A stretch of DNA of 64,000 nt from Candidatus Gastranaerophilales bacterium (GCA_944323425.1 CALUSL010000003.1:1-64000); one strand, 5' to 3'; shown: positions 1 to 7,933, counted from the first letter of the stretch. Numbers and translations: made by a program. The notes: generated by a model from the sequence alone, not told the origin.

Positions 1-334
1 GGGCTTGCATTTCATTTCGAAATTCTACGAATTTCTTCATTCCATCGCCCGACTCCACATGGGGCGTTCACTTCGTTTAGCCCCGCCAAAATCCGCGTCT
101 TGAATTTTGGCGTTCCGTCGGGCTTGCATTTCATTTCGAAATTCTACGAATTTCTTCATTCCATCGCCCGACTCCACATGGGGCGTTCACTTCGTTTAGC
201 CCCGCCAAAATCCGCGTCTTGAATTTTGGCGTTCCGTCGGGCTTGCATTTCATTTCGAAATTCTACGAATTTCTTCATTCCATCGCCCGACTCCACATGG
301 GGCGTTCACTTCGTTCAGCCCCGCCAAAATCCGC
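1..334. repeat. 119-bp tandem repeat, about 2.8 copies, cut by window edge
   Basis: Three head-to-tail copies begin at 1, 120 and 239. The third is truncated near 334, and the array may continue left of the window. Each junction carries ATTTTGGCG (for example 104-112) and each unit ends with the complementary CGCCAAAAT (84-92), so a unit can fold from its ends. A shorter inner pair, GAAATTC/GAATTTC, lies within the unit. Single copies of nearly the same unit occur at 4892-4999 and 8830-8937. There is no believable gene. Confidence 0.9.
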
Positions 335-340
335 TGTCAA

Positions 341-1741
341 TTAAAAAATCCCCTTTTGCACCACCCACTCATTAAACACATCAAACGCCCTGTGCGACAA
401 CCTCGGCAAATTTTGCAAAACAGGATTGAACGTCCCGGGGGTTTCCAACAATTTCAACATATACACGGACTGCACATTTTTCGGCAGCGACGAAAGCGCC
501 CCCGCAAGCACAGCATTCAGCACCTCGTCACCCTGCGAGAGAAACTGCTCAAAATACTTTATGCGCTCCTTTGGCTCCAGAACGTACAAATATTTTGCCA
601 GCTGCCTGTCCACATCTTTATTTTGCCTTGAAGAAAGAAGCGAGAACGAAACTTCAGGCTTCTGAAGAAGCACAATATTCTTCGCAAGATTTACATGAAT
701 CTCATCATTTCCCAGCAGAATAAGACGTTCAAAAATCGTTTCTCTATAGATTTTCGGAACAAAAGTGATTAATTTTGAAAGCGCAAGCGCGTTTTTTTCG
801 TTAATTACAGGCATAATCCGCGGCAAAATCCTGTTTTTCGAGGGTGTATCAAGGTACTGGAGCGAAAGAATGCAGCCTTGTATTCTGTCATCTCTCATCT
901 GCGAGCTTTTCCACGAAAGCGCCTGCTCAAGAAGTTTAAAAACTGTATTTTGTGAACGCATTGCCTTTTTACAGACATAGCGCTGCGTTTTGTTCAACGC
1001 CTGCTCCAGAAATTCCAGATGCCCGAAATCGACGCACCTTTTGCCCTTTACATTGTAATCAGCAAAATGATCCGCATTGAGCACAAGCCCTGATTCTTCG
1101 ACGTTTGCCTGTTTGCCTCTGTACAAATTTTCATAAGAAGAAAACTTTGAAAACATAGTTCTGGCTCTAAAATCGCCAAAATAGAACTTTGACCAGTTTT
1201 TGTTCGGGTAATGCTTGTTTATAAAAAGCGCTGCCGCCTGCTCAACAAAATTCCCGTCCGCATTTTTGTTATTTTGCTCCCAAAACGAATAAAATGACTT
1301 CATTGCGTAATTCTGACCGTTTACAGAGACTTTGTAGACCTCACCGTATGCTCCGCTGTCAAGATATTTTGCGCCGAAATCATCTGTCGATTTTATAACC
1401 TTATATTTCTTCAGCGCCTGCACAACAGGCAAAAATATCCGCCTCAAATCGCCGTCAGACGAAAGCTGCGGGTCCTTTCCCGCAAACGAAAAAGCATTCA
1501 GGATAGTTTTTACTGCTTCGCGTCTTTTTTTGTAAGGAATTCTGGCAACCCACTCCGGCGGAATCGTACCCACAATCCCGTTTGTGCGCGCTTTTTCCTT
1601 CTCGTAAAGCGCAATTATATCCCCTACAGGGTGCATGTTTTTTGCAAGCTTCGACGTCAGACCGTGAAAAGACGGTCTCCTCGTGTTATCTGTTACGGTT
1701 AGCATACTAATATTAAACCGCAACAATATTTTTTTTGCCAC
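341..1741 (-). CDS. Kinase-like protein with alpha-solenoid C-terminus
   Basis: About 466 residues from a GTG at 1741; an ATG at 1705 (M13) is an alternative, and neither has a clear ribosome site. Residues 127-138 read LDSGAYGEVYKV, a protein-kinase glycine-rich loop. YAMK follows, with a candidate ATP-anchoring lysine at 148. Residues 222-230 (NADHFADYN) then DFG at 238-240 resemble a compressed catalytic loop and metal-binding DFG. The remaining ~220 residues are helical and HEAT-like. An N-terminal PSFHG resembles the short F-x-G motif in other hypotheticals of this window. Seen: the motifs and spacing. Inferred: a small or degenerate kinase, possibly acting on host or cell proteins. It may be inactive, because the D-to-N spacing in the catalytic loop is not canonical. 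Confidence 0.6.
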   Translation of the reverse strand: MAKKILLRFNISMLTVTDNTRRPSFHGLTSKLAKNMHPVGDIIALYEKEKARTNGIVGTIPPEWVARIPYKKRREAVKTILNAFSFAGKDPQLSSDGDLRRIFLPVVQALKKYKVIKSTDDFGAKYLDSGAYGEVYKVSVNGQNYAMKSFYSFWEQNNKNADGNFVEQAAALFINKHYPNKNWSKFYFGDFRARTMFSKFSSYENLYRGKQANVEESGLVLNADHFADYNVKGKRCVDFGHLEFLEQALNKTQRYVCKKAMRSQNTVFKLLEQALSWKSSQMRDDRIQGCILSLQYLDTPSKNRILPRIMPVINEKNALALSKLITFVPKIYRETIFERLILLGNDEIHVNLAKNIVLLQKPEVSFSLLSSRQNKDVDRQLAKYLYVLEPKERIKYFEQFLSQGDEVLNAVLAGALSSLPKNVQSVYMLKLLETPGTFNPVLQNLPRLSHRAFDVFNEWVVQKGIF

Positions 1742-1794
1742 TCCATAAATTCGGATTTTGTAATATTTTGCACTAAAAACAGCCGAAATGCCGC

Positions 1795-2523
1795 CTAAAT
1801 TCTGTAATCTATCGAATTTCTCTCAAAAAGCTGGTTGTAGAACTCCCTGTTCGCAAGCACATCATCGCGTTTCAAACTCATATCGACACTATAGCGCGGC
1901 GGATGATGTTTTTCCGGCGCAGGGGATTTGAGAGCAAGTTCAATATACCTTTTCAAAAGTTCATTTGCCTTTTTGCACACAGCACGCTGATTTGCAGGGT
2001 CAGGGTTATTTGTTCGCGCAATCAATTTCAGGGCTTCCTTTGCAAGCTCCGGAAAACTTTTGTCTTTAGAAATCCCCTCAAGCAGCCTGTCTCTGGCATA
2101 AAATTCTTTAAAATCAGGCTTAAACCCGTATCTTGCGTGGAAATAAAGCGCAGAATCCTTGGATGTTATCTTTATTGAACCAATTTTGTTTTCAACCATG
2201 TGCATAATGCTTGCAAGCCTTAAAACCTCACCCAGCCTGTATTTTTTGCGATATTCATCGTGTATGAATATATTTGCACCGATTATTTCTTTATCAGCCG
2301 CGGATATTTTTAGTATCTCATACCCGAACTCTTTTCCGCACCTGTTAAATACGGCAAATTTCAGCCAGTTAAATCCGGAATTGTCAGAAGCAACCCGTTT
2401 CAAAAACATATCACCAAAAATCTTGTTTCTAAAATTCATTGATTCAATAATTTTTGTATTGAAAATACCCGTATTTTTTACGGTTTTCCACAAAATATTC
2501 GGAGTATTTATTTGCAGCGCCAT
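1795..2523 (-). CDS. GNAT-like acetyltransferase domain protein
   Basis: 242 residues from ATG at 2523. Residues ~85-135 follow the GNAT pattern. A strand ending NIFIHDEYR is followed by a helix with R-x-x-x-I-x-x-M-V-E-N, then a strand and ALYFHARYGFKP, like the GNAT C-terminal Y-x-x-x-GF signature. The classical Q/R-x-x-G-x-G/A acetyl-CoA loop is weak (YRLGEVLRLAS). The C-terminal third is a helical, charged extension. It lies 53 bp upstream of the kinase-like gene on the same strand, so the two are probably co-transcribed. The substrate cannot be told. Confidence is good for a gene and moderate for the fold. Confidence 0.6.
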   Translation of the reverse strand: MALQINTPNILWKTVKNTGIFNTKIIESMNFRNKIFGDMFLKRVASDNSGFNWLKFAVFNRCGKEFGYEILKISAADKEIIGANIFIHDEYRKKYRLGEVLRLASIMHMVENKIGSIKITSKDSALYFHARYGFKPDFKEFYARDRLLEGISKDKSFPELAKEALKLIARTNNPDPANQRAVCKKANELLKRYIELALKSPAPEKHHPPRYSVDMSLKRDDVLANREFYNQLFERNSIDYRI

Positions 2524-2576
2524 AGAGAATTTAAAATCAGCACAGTATTTTTTTTGCTACAGAAATTTAAAAAGAC

Positions 2577-2605
2577 TTGGAAAAAATCAAAAAATGTTGT
2601 ATTAT
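2577..2605 (+). promoter_or_regulatory. Sigma70-type promoter for candidate small RNA
   Basis: TTGGAA at 2577-2582, a 17-bp spacer, then TATTAT at 2600-2605. This places a start near 2611, just before two hairpins and a U-tract. Confidence 0.45.
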
Positions 2606-2610
2606 ATAAA

Positions 2611-2679
2611 TCCGGGTTATTCCCGGTATACACATTTTATTTATACACAGTCCGGACTTTTGTCCGGTTTTTTTATTTT
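2611..2679 (+). ncRNA. Candidate small RNA with two hairpins and terminator
   Basis: Between the divergent GNAT-like gene and creD. The first hairpin is CCGGG/CCCGG (2612-2626). The second is CCGGAC-tttt-GTCCGG (2652-2667), followed by a long T run, a typical intrinsic terminator. With the promoter at 2577-2605 this predicts a ~65-nt transcript. It could instead be a leader attenuator for creD, which starts 145 bp downstream. There is no plausible reading frame inside and no known family was recognised. Confidence 0.4.
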
Positions 2680-2824
2680 TACTAAAACCGCCTGTCAAAA
2701 CAGGCTAATTATTTTATTTTTATAAAAAAAATCATTTTTTAATTTCAAAACGGAACATGCGTATTAAAAATCCGGATTCAAATGTGCTAACCTGAGAGTA
2801 TAACGAAACTCAAAGGAGCGCACA

Positions 2825-4039
2825 ATGCTAAAACTAAAGGATGAAACAAAACCAAAAAACGACATGCTAAAAAAAATGTGGCTGATTATAGCCTGTACAC
2901 TCATTCTCCTCATTCCTCTCGGATTGACAAAATCCCTGATATCAGAACGAGACGGATACAGATATGAAGCAGAAGAAAAAATAGAAAAAGCCTGGTCCGG
3001 CGCTCAGAAAATCCATCCGCCCGTGCTCACTATCGATGACGGAAAAGACAGGGGGACGCCTGCAATACAGAATTACAAAGTAGAAGTAAAAATGCATACG
3101 GAAATCAGAAAGAAAGGCATTTTTAAGGTTCCTGTTTACACGGCAGAAATTGTACAAAGCGGAAGTTTCAAGGCAAAAAAAACAATACCGCCCAACCCGA
3201 AACAGACTCTGTCTCTTACCGCAACAGACCCGCGCGGCTATATTGAAACACCCGTGGTTAAAATCGGGAAAAGCAGCGAATATATACCGTTTGCAAACAG
3301 CAGCGAACATATGAAACTCGGCGGGCTGAAAGACATTCCGTTTGAAATAAAGTACAAGCTTCGCGGCATAAACACACTGAAAGTAGTTCCAACAGGGCTG
3401 ACAACAGAGGTTAAAATCAACGGAAACTGGAAAAATCCGGATTTTGACGGTGATTTTCTGCCCGTGAAAAAATCCGTGGACAAAAACGGGTTCCATGCAG
3501 AGTGGACAATCCCTGACAGTGCAATGACAGAGCTTAGCGAAAATCCGACCTGCAGTGTATCTCTTCTTCTCCCTGTAGACAACTACTCCATGGCATACAA
3601 AGCGGTAAAATACGGATTTCTGTTTATATCGCTGACATTTCTGGCGCTGTTTCTCTTCGAGCTCCTTGGCAGCCGCCCTGTCCATCCGGTTCAATATGTT
3701 ATGGTCGGGCTTGTTATGTGCATGTTCTACCTGCTTTTGCTTTCCATGTCAGAGTTTATCGGTTTTGGAACCGCCTATTTTGTCTCAAGTGTTGTGATAA
3801 TTTCGATTATAACGATTTACACTCACGAAGTGCTGACAAAACGGCAAAACCCCCGTTTTACGCTTCTGCTTTGCGCAATGCTTGTATTCCTGTACCTGTT
3901 CCTGTACATACTTTTGCTTCTGCAGGATTTCTCGCTCATTGTCGGAAGTTTTGGCACGCTGCTAATTCTCACGCTGGCAATGTATGCGACAAGAAACGTA
4001 GAATGGTACAAACCGGAAAACAAAGACACTTCTCTATAA
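2825..4039 (+). CDS. creD: CreD-like inner membrane protein
   Basis: 404 residues from ATG 2825 with an AAAGGAG site 10 bp upstream. There is one N-terminal membrane segment (~20-38) and a large extracytoplasmic beta-rich domain. A C-terminal bundle of about five membrane segments follows, with the CreD family signatures KYGFLFISLTF, HPVQY and FYLLLLSMSEF. In enterobacteria CreD is the inner-membrane output of the CreBC response and affects envelope stress and colicin tolerance. No creB/creC is nearby, so its control here is unknown. Length is slightly under the E. coli protein (about 450). Family assignment is strong; function in this lineage is inferred. Confidence 0.88.
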   Translation: MLKLKDETKPKNDMLKKMWLIIACTLILLIPLGLTKSLISERDGYRYEAEEKIEKAWSGAQKIHPPVLTIDDGKDRGTPAIQNYKVEVKMHTEIRKKGIFKVPVYTAEIVQSGSFKAKKTIPPNPKQTLSLTATDPRGYIETPVVKIGKSSEYIPFANSSEHMKLGGLKDIPFEIKYKLRGINTLKVVPTGLTTEVKINGNWKNPDFDGDFLPVKKSVDKNGFHAEWTIPDSAMTELSENPTCSVSLLLPVDNYSMAYKAVKYGFLFISLTFLALFLFELLGSRPVHPVQYVMVGLVMCMFYLLLLSMSEFIGFGTAYFVSSVVIISIITIYTHEVLTKRQNPRFTLLLCAMLVFLYLFLYILLLLQDFSLIVGSFGTLLILTLAMYATRNVEWYKPENKDTSL

Positions 4040-4051
4040 CGCAAACCGCGT

Positions 4052-4130
4052 GGCACTGCCTTTTTCAAATGCATAAGACCAGACAGATGCACTTTGAAAG
4101 GGCTAGCTTCTCCGGAGGCAGTGTTTAGTG
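4052..4130 (+). ncRNA. Structured RNA element downstream of creD
   Basis: CACTGCC (4054-4060) pairs with GGCAGTG (4117-4123). Inside it, a ~14-bp stem joins CTTTTTCAAATGCAT to ATGCACTTTGAAAGG around a loop at about 4075-4085. A competing pairing, GGCAC with GTGCC at the terminator edge, is possible, so the element could switch conformations. It matches no riboswitch or SRP/tmRNA/6S consensus I can recall. It may be a creD 3' UTR or an independent RNA. Confidence 0.45.
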
Positions 4131-4165
4131 CCCCGTCTATTCCGAAAACGGACGGGGTTTTTTTT
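4131..4165 (+). terminator. Intrinsic terminator
   Basis: CCCCGTC (4131-4137) pairs with GACGGGG (4151-4157), with an inner CCG/CGG, followed by eight T. It ends the creD/structured-RNA transcript before the repeat zone. Confidence 0.8.
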
Positions 4166-4199
4166 CAACACTCATAGTAACCGAAAAGAGGGAGTAGTT

Positions 4200-5013
4200 T
4201 CCGACTTCGGCTTCTGTCGGGCATGTATGCCCCGCCAAAATCCGCTGTCTTGGATTTCCTTCTCGCTCAGCTCTGACGCTCGTTTGGCTTCGCCAGTACT
4301 CGCTTCGAGCTTCGCTCCCCGGGGGTTCACCCGTCCGGAAATCCGCCGCAATGACGTACAATTCTTCGCACTCGCTCACCGGACTAGCTCCCTTCAGTCG
4401 CGTCGTCCGTCCGGAAATCCGCCGCAATGACGTCATTGCGAGGGAGTCCGCAGGACGACCGAAGCAATCCAGTCAACCAGCATCGCATGTTTTTACAGTC
4501 TATACGCCATGTCATGCTGAAGCGATAATTCCGGAGCGCCATTATTATCGTCTGTGTTCAGCATCTTACTATCTCTGAGTTTATGTTATACTCCTTGCGT
4601 GTAAGATCCTGAAACCAGTTCAGGATGACAGTTTGGCATGTTTCTATGGATTGCCGCGCCCTCGTTCCTCGGGCTCGCAATGACGTCATTGCGAGGAGCG
4701 GAGCGACGAAGCAATCCAGTTAACCAGCGTCGCATGTTTTTATGGATTGCCGCGCTCACTTCGTTCGCCGTCTTGGATTTCCTTCTCGCTCGTTGCTGCC
4801 GTGGACTTCGCTTCGCTGCCGTCCACTTCGCACTCGCTCACCGGACTAGCTCCCTTCAGTCGCGTCGTCCGTCCGGAAATCCGCTTCTTGGATTTTGGCG
4901 TTCCGTCGGTCTTGTATTCCATTTCGAAATTCTTCGAATTTCTCCATTCCATCGCCCGACTCCACATGGGGCGTTCACTTCGTTCAGCCCCGCCAAAATC
5001 CGCTTCTTGGATT
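4200..5013. repeat. Mosaic of dispersed repeat modules
   Basis: No gene seen. From left to right there are several modules. First come units bounded by GGATTTCC and GGAAATCC (4250-4435), with internal GCTC/GAGC-rich text. Next is a CATTGCGAG...GCAATCC unit (~4434-4475), then the two-hairpin unit at 4509-4631. Another CATTGC unit follows (~4684-4745), then a second GGATTTCC-bounded unit (~4770-4880). Last is one copy of the 119-bp-type unit (4892-4999, ATTTTGGCG...CGCCAAAAT). Long open frames through this stretch come only from the repeats' low stop density. Confidence 0.8.
4509..4631. repeat. Two-hairpin dispersed repeat, copy 1
   Basis: Begins GTCAT and ends ATGAC. The first half is bracketed by ATGCTGAA/TTCAGCAT, and the last part is a tight hairpin ATCCTGAA-accag-TTCAGGAT. 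Near-identical copies lie at 14177-14300 and 51554-51676, and a truncated piece lies near 44255. Confidence 0.85.
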
Positions 5014-5131
5014 ATTCGGCTCTCTGCGCTCCTGCCATTCGTTCTAAAATCCTTCGGATTTTTTCACTCATTTCGGAGCTTGAGATGTTACGAGTTTCGG
5101 GCTTCGCCCTCACTCTACCGAAAATCCGCTA
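5014..5131. repeat. Left arm of 118-bp inverted repeat
   Basis: Reverse complement of 7912-8029 with about two mismatches. Its inner edge (5129-5131) is the stop codon of the S24 repressor gene. The pair encloses the phage-type early cluster exactly. Confidence 0.9.
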
Positions 5132-5758
5132 CAGGCCGCGGCTCATGTTCTTTATTACCCGTCCTATTATCTTTATCTCAACCTTTGAATCCGGCGTTAG
5201 CACTTCTTTTTTGTATTTCTTATTATCAGATATTATCTCCAGCGTGCCGTCAAGTTTCAGATTAAACCTCTTTGCGCGCCACTCGTTGTTTGAACAAAAT
5301 ACGTAAATCCCGCTGTTGCTGATGTCGCAGCGTCCTATGTCTACAAGCAGCACGTCTCCGTCCTCGATAAGCGGTGACATGCTGTCGCCGCAAGCAGTGA
5401 AAGCCTTGAGGTTTGACGGGTTTGAACATCGAAGATAATGCGATATTACGTCATTTCCGAGCAAGATGGGTCTTATGACCGGCTCCTGCTCGACAAGGGT
5501 TCCGCTTCCGCAGCTGGGTTTTATTCCAATGTGTTCTATCGTAATACACTCCTCTTTTTTGCTGTTGACCAGCGCGTTGAAGTCCACGCTGTAATACTCC
5601 TCAATCATTTTCAATTTGTTCTGGCTGAGCGGCGTGTTTTTCGCCGCAATTTTTGAAATGTATCCCCGTGAGGTGCCCGCTGCTTTCGCTATATCGCTCA
5701 GGGTTATATTAGATTTTTTGCTGTCTCTGAGCAGGTCTTGAATTTCTGAAATGTTCAT
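5129..5758 (-). CDS. Phage-type S24 (LexA/CI-like) repressor
   Basis: 209 residues. The N-terminal XRE-type helix-turn-helix is at ~16-45 (ITLSDIAKAAGTSRGYISKI). The C-terminal S24 peptidase domain is at ~95-205, with catalytic Ser in GDSMSPLIEDGD and a candidate catalytic Lys in WRAKRF. Such repressors self-cleave with RecA and hold lysogeny genes silent. It is divergent from the early genes across a 450-bp region holding two CCATATGG-type palindromes. The ATG at 5758 has no strong ribosome site. The gene stops exactly at the inverted-repeat boundary. Confidence 0.9.
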   Translation of the reverse strand: MNISEIQDLLRDSKKSNITLSDIAKAAGTSRGYISKIAAKNTPLSQNKLKMIEEYYSVDFNALVNSKKEECITIEHIGIKPSCGSGTLVEQEPVIRPILLGNDVISHYLRCSNPSNLKAFTACGDSMSPLIEDGDVLLVDIGRCDISNSGIYVFCSNNEWRAKRFNLKLDGTLEIISDNKKYKKEVLTPDSKVEIKIIGRVIKNMSRGL

Positions 5759-5785
5759 AGTTTTCCTTTTAGGATAATTTTGTTT

Positions 5786-5837
5786 CCAATATGGTTGACA
5801 AATGTATACTTATTTGTTACCATATGGATACTATAAC
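5786..5837. promoter_or_regulatory. Candidate operator/promoter region of the S24 repressor
   Basis: Two palindromes, CCAATATGG (5786-5794) and CCATATGG (5820-5827), lie about 33 bp apart centre to centre. TTGACA (5795-5800) sits between them and TATAAC at 5832-5837. Placed between divergent repressor and early genes, as in temperate phage control regions. Binding is inferred. Confidence 0.4.
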
Positions 5838-6207
5838 ACACCGGCTTGAATTTCTCAAGGCGTAATGTGTATATAGAAAATTTCCATAAAAACAGCAGAG
5901 GTTTTGTATCTCAGCCTGACAACTTGAAAATAATTTAAATATCCCTGCCTGTCAATCAGTACAGGCGCGGCGTTGTATTGAATTTTACAAGCGGAAATTT
6001 TGTCGCAATTAATTTGTGAGGAGACATAATATAAAAATCATTGTACGGACGGCTTTTTCGGGTGCTGTTCCGTGCAGTCTGGGTATCGTTTTGTTTTGTT
6101 ACAAGTTTCGGACAAAATGCAAAACGGAAATTGCATATAAAAAATATGCAAAACAACCGCGCATACTATATGCGCGGGGATATTTCATAGTCTAAAACGG
6201 AGGAATT
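5838..6207 (+). other. Long untranslated leader or origin-like region
   Basis: 370 bp before the first rightward early gene. Two adjacent hairpins close it: TTGCATAT/ATATGCAA (6131-6150) and a perfect 9-bp stem CCGCGCATA-cta-TATGCGCGG (6157-6177). A GTG-initiated frame (6016-6195, 59 residues) exists but lacks a ribosome site, so I do not call it. It could be a transcribed leader or the cluster's replication origin; nothing decides. Confidence 0.35.
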
Positions 6208-6450
6208 ATGATTGCTTTCTTGAAAAAGTGTATTGACCGTAAACGCCTGCGCGACTGCTGGATAGCAGCAAAAAACCGTAAAAAAATTATTGATCGTCTT
6301 GAACAGTATTACACTGACATTGCTGTCAGGACAATAACTTTGTCGCCTAGAAAACTTGCAATACGTGATTTTGAGCGGGCAAAGGCGGACGGGAGGCTCG
6401 ACAGGCTGAATCGTATCGTAAAAAGAACAAAAAGGCATTGTGTTATTTGA
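6208..6450 (+). CDS. Small basic hypothetical protein, phage-type early cluster
   Basis: 80 residues from ATG 6208 with a strong GGAGG site 5 bp upstream. Rich in Arg and Lys, predicted all-helical, no Cys motif, no recognised family. It is the first gene of the rightward early operon and overlaps the region just before the initiator-like gene. A DNA- or RNA-binding early protein is possible, but this is only a guess from charge and position. Confidence 0.65.
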   Translation: MIAFLKKCIDRKRLRDCWIAAKNRKKIIDRLEQYYTDIAVRTITLSPRKLAIRDFERAKADGRLDRLNRIVKRTKRHCVI

Positions 6451-6496
6451 TTGTTTTGAAGCGCAAAAGTGTATTGTGTTTGAGTTTGAGGGTAAA

Positions 6497-6892
6497 ATGA
6501 CAGATAGACATATAACGTCATGTTATGAGAATGCAGAGCTGGGGTATGTGAAAATTTTTCGCAGTATGCTTAACTGGGAGTGGTACAAAAACCCCTATGT
6601 GACAAGGGTTTTTCTGCATTTTTTGCTTTGTGCGACTTCGAAAAATTACTGTAAAAATGCAAATGTGCTGAAGCAGGGCTCTTTCTGGACGACAAGACGT
6701 CATGTTGCCCGGGCTCTTGATATATCAGAGTATCAGGTTCGAAAGGCAATAAAAAAGCTTGTTTCGACGAATGAAATCGCGTGCAGAAGCACACCTTACG
6801 GGACATATATAAGCATTGTGAACTGGAATTTCTACCAGTGCGAAGCGCTTGCTGTCACTGAAAAAAGGAGAGATGACGGATGGAGTTTGTAA
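6497..6892 (+). CDS. Phage-type replication initiator, winged-helix
   Basis: About 131 residues from ATG 6497, chosen because GAGGG lies just upstream; the frame opens at 6440. The order is GYVKIFRSMLNWEWYKNPY, then VFLHFLLCATS, then LKQGSFWTTRRHVARAL, then a winged-helix (DISEYQVRKAIKKLVSTNEI), ending ISIVNWNFYQ. The same layout is common in phage and mobile-element replication proteins placed before a DnaC-like loader. It likely binds the element origin and recruits the loader. It overlaps the next gene by 13 bp, indicating translational coupling. The domain is N-terminal only; no catalytic domain follows. Confidence 0.75.
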   Translation: MTDRHITSCYENAELGYVKIFRSMLNWEWYKNPYVTRVFLHFLLCATSKNYCKNANVLKQGSFWTTRRHVARALDISEYQVRKAIKKLVSTNEIACRSTPYGTYISIVNWNFYQCEALAVTEKRRDDGWSL

Positions 6893-7650
6893 AACGCTGC
6901 CGGATTTGCGGTCGTGAATATAAATTACACAAATACGACGTTAAAGGTCACGTCAAAAGTATTTATATTCCTGATTGTGACTGTTCGCAAAGGCAATTTG
7001 AAGAAATTGAAGCAAAAACAAAACCTGACATTCGACGTCAGGTCAAAAGCAATATTTTTCAGCCGAACACGCTTCCGCCGTTGTTTGAGAGGTTTAATTT
7101 TGGGAATGTTCAAAATTCGCCTGTAAAGCGTCATTGCATTGAGTTTGCGCGTAGTTATTCAAAAGGGCGGCAGGGCGGATTTGCTTTCATCGGGTTGACC
7201 GGCTGCGGAAAATCTGTTTTGCTTGCGTGTGTCTGTCAGGAGATTGCGAGCCGCGGGTTTAGCTTTCTTTTTTTGAATACGGCAGGGCTTCTGGACAGAT
7301 TTATACAGAGTCTTGACTTTGCGTCGGATTACAAAAGTTCTGATATATTCAAAATGCTGCGCGCCGTGGATTTTGTTGTGCTTGATGACTTCGGGCGGGA
7401 TTGCTGTTCAAAGAAAAGGCGTGAGTTCCTTTTTCGGGTTATTGAGGAGCTGGATTCTTACGAGAAATGCGTTTCTATATCGGCAAATCCGGATGTTCTG
7501 GCTTATTTAAAGTCAAGTCCTGCAACAGATGGGATTTTTGACAGGCTCTCCGCGATGTGTCCGCGTCAGTATATTTTTAAGGGAAAGAGTTTCAGGCGTG
7601 ATGTTAAAAAGGATTATTTTGAAAGTTTACGGGCATATGAAGATGATTGA
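6880..7650 (+). CDS. DnaC/IstB-like helicase loader ATPase
   Basis: 256 residues. N-terminal cysteines (CRIC at ~6-9 and CDC at ~33) form a probable zinc site. A linker precedes the AAA+ core, with Walker A GLTGCGKS (~103-110) and Walker B VVLDDFG (~167-173), and an arginine-rich C-terminus. DnaC-type proteins load the replicative helicase at an origin. Its position right after the initiator-like gene supports this over an IS21 IstB role, and no IstA is present. A ribosome site (GGAGAG) lies 7 bp before ATG 6880. Confidence 0.85.
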   Translation: MEFVKRCRICGREYKLHKYDVKGHVKSIYIPDCDCSQRQFEEIEAKTKPDIRRQVKSNIFQPNTLPPLFERFNFGNVQNSPVKRHCIEFARSYSKGRQGGFAFIGLTGCGKSVLLACVCQEIASRGFSFLFLNTAGLLDRFIQSLDFASDYKSSDIFKMLRAVDFVVLDDFGRDCCSKKRREFLFRVIEELDSYEKCVSISANPDVLAYLKSSPATDGIFDRLSAMCPRQYIFKGKSFRRDVKKDYFESLRAYEDD

Positions 7651-7741
7651 GAGCAGCCTGTTTTTGCGCGCGGGGATTACCGAGGAGGAACTTTACGCGG
7701 TGCGGTTTGAAGTAATGAAGAAGACAAGGGGGAATAAATAA
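7637..7741 (+). CDS. Short acidic hypothetical protein
   Basis: 34 residues from ATG 7637, overlapping the loader gene by 14 bp and ending directly before the HTH gene (stop 7741, next start 7742). It reads as one amphipathic stretch (ITEEELYAVRFEVMKK). No family recognised. The tight packing suggests a real coupled gene, but the ribosome site is weak. Confidence 0.45.
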   Translation: MKMIESSLFLRAGITEEELYAVRFEVMKKTRGNK

Positions 7742-7933
7742 ATGGGTGAAAATCGGGTTATAGATACAAAAACGGCGGCGGATATTCTGGGGTTGAAGCC
7801 TAATACGCTCTATAAGTGGGCTAAGTACAAAAAGTCGATTCCTTATATTGATTATGGGATGTCCATAAGGTTTTATGAGGATGATGTACTTGAGTTCAGA
7901 AAAAAACATTATAGCGGATTTTCGGTAGAGTGA
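7742..7933 (+). CDS. Excisionase/MerR-type HTH protein
   Basis: 63 residues. The helix-turn-helix TAADILGLKPNTLYKWAK is followed by YIDYGMSIRFYEDDVLEF, the usual wing and closing helix of the excisionase (HTH_17) family. These proteins bend DNA for excision or act as small regulators. No integrase is in the window, so a regulatory role is as likely. The last six residues and stop codon come from the right arm of the 118-bp inverted repeat, so the native C-terminus may have been replaced. Confidence 0.8.
   Translation: MGENRVIDTKTAADILGLKPNTLYKWAKYKKSIPYIDYGMSIRFYEDDVLEFRKKHYSGFSVE

Noticed and set aside
1-334. Possible CRISPR array
   Set aside because: Units are 119 bp, directly abutting, without unique spacers, and no cas gene is present.
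3718-4128. 136-residue ORF overlapping creD in another frame
   Set aside because: It lies inside the CreD membrane domain, whose family signatures are clear in the other frame.
4638-5306. A 222-residue plus-strand open frame across the repeats and into the repressor gene
   Set aside because: It is composed of repeat modules with low stop density and runs antisense to the S24 repressor. The same pseudo-protein text recurs at other repeat sites.
5956-6156. Small minus-strand ORF in the early leader
   Set aside because: No ribosome site, low-complexity start, overlaps hairpins; better explained as a leader or origin region.
6016-6195. GTG-initiated 59-codon frame in the same leader
   Set aside because: No ribosome site and no recognisable protein; kept only as a note.
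6880-7650. IS21 IstB transposition helper
   Set aside because: No IstA or IS ends; the neighbours are a phage-type initiator and repressor, so a DnaC-like loader fits better.
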